From positions 1-64,000 of the forward strand of contig NZ_JAPNLM010000019.1 of assembly GCF_026627255.1 (NCBI RefSeq): DNA of 64,000 nucleotides. Direction: 5' to 3'. This document shows, piece after piece, positions 62,102 through 64,000 of this stretch; the first letter of the stretch is position 1, and every line of letters starts with the position of its first letter. The DNA is from Streptomyces antarcticus (GTDB lineage: Bacteria; Actinomycetota; Actinomycetes; Streptomycetales; Streptomycetaceae). The notes under the pieces were generated by a model. The model had not been told where the DNA came from. It searched no databases and saw only the letters and a list, made by a program, of their open reading frames with translations. The position numbers and the translations under genes are program-made.

Positions 62102-62950
62102 CTACGCGACGGAAGACGCCCCCGCCCCCGGGAGCGCCGCGATCGGCGCGGCGGTTGCCACGGTCGTCGGTGCGGCCGTCGGCGCGGCGGTTGCCACGGC
62201 GGTCGGCGCGGCTCCGTCCAAGGCGAGCCGGACCGCCGCGATGACCGTCGGGTGGGCGGGGAGCGCGAGGTGTCCGATGCCTTTGACCTGCACGTTCTCC
62301 ACGCGGAGGTCCGGATGCTCGATCCGGGCCGTCCCGACGGGAGACATCACCGCGTCGAACTCGCTCCAGAACGCCACACAGCGGGTCGCGCAGCCGGGCG
62401 CGGGCTCGGCCAGCTCGGCCAGCACCTCGGAGCCGGGGCGCATCTGCCGCACCAGCGGGAGCGCGTTCAGGAACGGGGCGACGCGCGTGCCGGAGTGCGG
62501 GGTGCCGAGCGTGACGAGGGTCCGGACGCGGGCGTCGCCGCCGAGGCGCTGGACGTAGTAGCGCCCGACCAGTCCGCCCAGGCTGTGGCCGACCAGGTCC
62601 ACCCGGTCCTGCCCGGTGCGTTCGCGCAGCTCGTCGACGCGCCGGGCGAGGTGACGGGCGGTGACGCGCAGGTCGCGGGTGAAGGGCGAGTAGTTGTACG
62701 CCTCCACGTGCCTCAGGCCGTCCGCCCCAAGGGCGCGGCGCAGCAGGACGAAGACGGAGCGGTTGTCGGTGAACCCGTGGAGCAGGAGTACGGGCGGGCG
62801 TGTCGCGGGCGGGCGTGTCGCGCGCGGCGCGGCGGGGATCTTCTCCTGGCACACTCCGGTGGGGTAGAGCAGCAGGTGCCCGCCCAGCACGACGACCTCG
62901 AGCGCGCCCGCCCGCAGCGCGGCGCCGGACAAGGGTATGGACAGCGCCAT
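62102..62950 (-). CDS. Alpha/beta-hydrolase lipase
   Basis: A 282-residue hydrolase with LLLHGFTDN (oxyanion), S123 in LVGHSLGGLVGRYYVQRL and late catalytic residues (VKGIGHLALPAHPTV). A hydrophobic N-terminus (GALEVVVLGGHLLLYP) may anchor it. The last about 35 residues are an Ala/Thr/Pro/Val tail with a 36-bp repeat. ATG with GGGAGG. It is upstream of the M23 gene, 222 bp apart, with a GGTTCCGG/CCGGAACC hairpin (about 61996-62017) in between. Confidence 0.85.
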   Translation of the reverse strand: MALSIPLSGAALRAGALEVVVLGGHLLLYPTGVCQEKIPAAPRATRPPATRPPVLLLHGFTDNRSVFVLLRRALGADGLRHVEAYNYSPFTRDLRVTARHLARRVDELRERTGQDRVDLVGHSLGGLVGRYYVQRLGGDARVRTLVTLGTPHSGTRVAPFLNALPLVRQMRPGSEVLAELAEPAPGCATRCVAFWSEFDAVMSPVGTARIEHPDLRVENVQVKGIGHLALPAHPTVIAAVRLALDGAAPTAVATAAPTAAPTTVATAAPIAALPGAGASSVA

Positions 62951-63136
62951 CGAAGGCCTCCCCTGAGCCTCTTGGGACGGACGCCGGCCGCGCCCCCGTG
63001 CCGTGCGGCTGTCGGCGCGGTGGCGCGGCCGGTGAATCAACGCCGTCCCACGTGTGATTTCCCCCTCCCGGTTGACCGCGAAACGGTGGCGTGCGCGATG
63101 CTGTACTTAACGTTCGTTCACTCGGGAGGCAGTGCG

Positions 63137-63538
63137 ATGGGTGTGACCGGTCCGATCCGTGTGGTGGTGGCCAAGCCGGGTCTCGACGGCCACGACCGCG
63201 GTGCCAAGGTGATCGCGAGGGCGCTGCGGGACGCGGGCATGGAGGTCATCTACACCGGCCTCCACCAGACCCCCGAGCAGATCGTGGACACCGCCATTCA
63301 GGAGGACGCCGACGCGATCGGCCTCTCGATCCTCTCCGGCGCGCACAACACGCTGTTCGCGCGCGTCCTGGAGCTCCTCAAGGAGCGCGACGCGGAGGAC
63401 ATCAAGGTCTTCGGCGGCGGGATCATCCCGGAGGACGACATCGCCCCGCTGAAGGCGAAGGGCGTGGCCGAGATCTTCACCCCGGGCGCGACGACGACGG
63501 CGATCGTGGACTGGGTCCGCGGAAACGTCCGCCAGTAG
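63137..63538 (+). CDS. Small cobalamin (B12)-binding protein, methylmalonyl-CoA mutase C-terminal type
   Basis: A 133-residue stand-alone B12-binding domain. DGHDRGAK gives the D17-x-H19-x-x-G22 motif, with VFGGGIIPEDD and IFTPGATTTAIV completing the fold. It aligns with the small C-terminal domain of methylmalonyl-CoA mutase, but no mutase large subunit is visible in this window. GGGAGG precedes the ATG. A TTAACGTTCGTTCA run lies about 30 bp upstream and may be a promoter or operator. Confidence 0.92.
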   Translation: MGVTGPIRVVVAKPGLDGHDRGAKVIARALRDAGMEVIYTGLHQTPEQIVDTAIQEDADAIGLSILSGAHNTLFARVLELLKERDAEDIKVFGGGIIPEDDIAPLKAKGVAEIFTPGATTTAIVDWVRGNVRQ

Positions 63539-64000
63539 CGTCCCGGCGGGGGCGGCGGGCCTGACCCGGCCGAGCCCCCGCCGCTGACGCGGCCTGCGCT
63601 GCCCGCGGCGGGCGGGCCTGCGTCCGTTCCGGCCTGCGTCCGTTCCGGCCTGCGTCCGTTCCGGTCCTCCGCTGCGTTGGTGCGCCTGCTTGTGCTTGCG
63701 CCGGTTGGGCTCGGGCCGTTCTGGTCCCGGGCTTGCGCCGGCCGGGCTCGCGCGTGGGCGTGCCGGGCCGCGCCGCCGCCGGTTGGGCTCGGGTGGGTTC
63801 CGGGCTGAGTTGGTCCGTGCCCGTTCCGGGTCGGGCCAGGTTCGGGCCGCGTCGGCGCGTCGGCGCGTCGGCGACTCGCGCCGGTCCTGGCCTGCCTGCG
63901 CGGGCTGCGTCCGGCGCGCCCGTCCGTCCCGTCGCCGCGCCCGGCCTGGTGCGGGTCCGTGTGCGCTCCCGGCCGGGGCGCGGCGGCCGGGAGCGGGCCG
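63539..64000. other. Terminal non-coding region with repeats
   Basis: No gene is visible in the last 462 bp. A 10-bp stem (CGGCGGGGGC at 63544-63553 and GCCCCCGCCG at 63574-63583) makes a likely terminator. Three perfect copies of the 16-bp unit GCCTGCGTCCGTTCCG occur at 63616-63631, 63632-63647 and 63648-63663. The remainder is GC-rich with short CGTCGGCG-type repeats near 63850. A gene may begin beyond the window. Confidence 0.65.

Noticed and set aside
60311..63136. A long + strand open frame running through the M23 and lipase genes and into the B12-binding gene
   Set aside because: Only its last 133 codons (from 63137) are real; the rest is antisense with no motif.

Overview
The window is chromosomal DNA from a Streptomyces-type actinomycete. 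The evidence is very high G+C with strong third-position GC bias, many GTG starts, and the sporulation regulators whiD and bldM next to a ShbA-type sigma factor. There is also a GroES/GroEL1 operon with paired CIRCE operators, a GroEL1 with a His-rich tail, and a cluster of membrane Ser/Thr kinases. I see no rRNA, tRNA, CRISPR array, insertion sequence or prophage.

The backbone is a conserved actinobacterial block: alr, an alpha/beta hydrolase, tsaE, tsaB, rimI, tsaD, groES-groEL1, whiD, bldM, shbA, guaB, guaB3, a ChoD-like GMC oxidoreductase and guaA. From general knowledge, the same order occurs in mycobacteria (alr, tsaE/B, rimI, tsaD, groES/groEL1, whiB3, sigD, guaB2, guaB3, choD, guaA). 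The gaps in this backbone hold lineage-specific cargo.

Layout: 0.2-6.8 kb, alanine racemase and t6A tRNA-modification genes, plus a degenerate L,D-transpeptidase-like protein on the opposite strand. 6.8-18.1 kb, a methyltransferase, a UvrA-like ABC protein with a VOC neighbour, two tandem polysaccharide-deacetylase lipoproteins, and a leftward operon of response regulator, histidine kinase, LCP ligase and SEDS protein. 18.2-20.5 kb, groES-groEL1. 20.6-23.9 kb, small-enzyme genes and a LysR regulator. 24-26.2 kb, whiD/bldM/shbA, with a sequence matching a sigma-BldN promoter in front of bldM. 26.3-29.1 kb, guaB and guaB3. 29.2-33 kb, a membrane protein, an unusual nucleotide-sugar dehydrogenase and glpD. 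33.2-40.7 kb, three kinase-like membrane proteins, the middle one an apparent pseudokinase. 40.9-48.1 kb, SSADH, GMC oxidoreductase, chorismate mutase, guaA and a class II aldolase-like protein lacking its metal ligands. 48.2-54.8 kb, membrane proteins, a PspC-type three-component envelope-stress module and an antigen-85-like esterase. 54.8-63.5 kb, an NlpC/P60 hydrolase, a hydrolase/ArsR divergent pair with three operator-like repeats, pcrA, an M23 endopeptidase, a lipase and a small B12-binding protein.

Functionally the window joins GTP synthesis (guaB, guaA), translation fidelity and proteostasis (tsaBDE, rimI, GroE), developmental control (whiD, bldM, shbA) and a large envelope set. The most unusual material is a set of proteins that keep a known enzyme fold but have lost catalytic residues: the pseudokinase, L,D-transpeptidase-like, aldolase-like, nucleotide-sugar dehydrogenase and GuaB3 proteins. 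Also notable are the ArsR operator array and a Streptomyces-type palindromic repeat carried inside a coding sequence.
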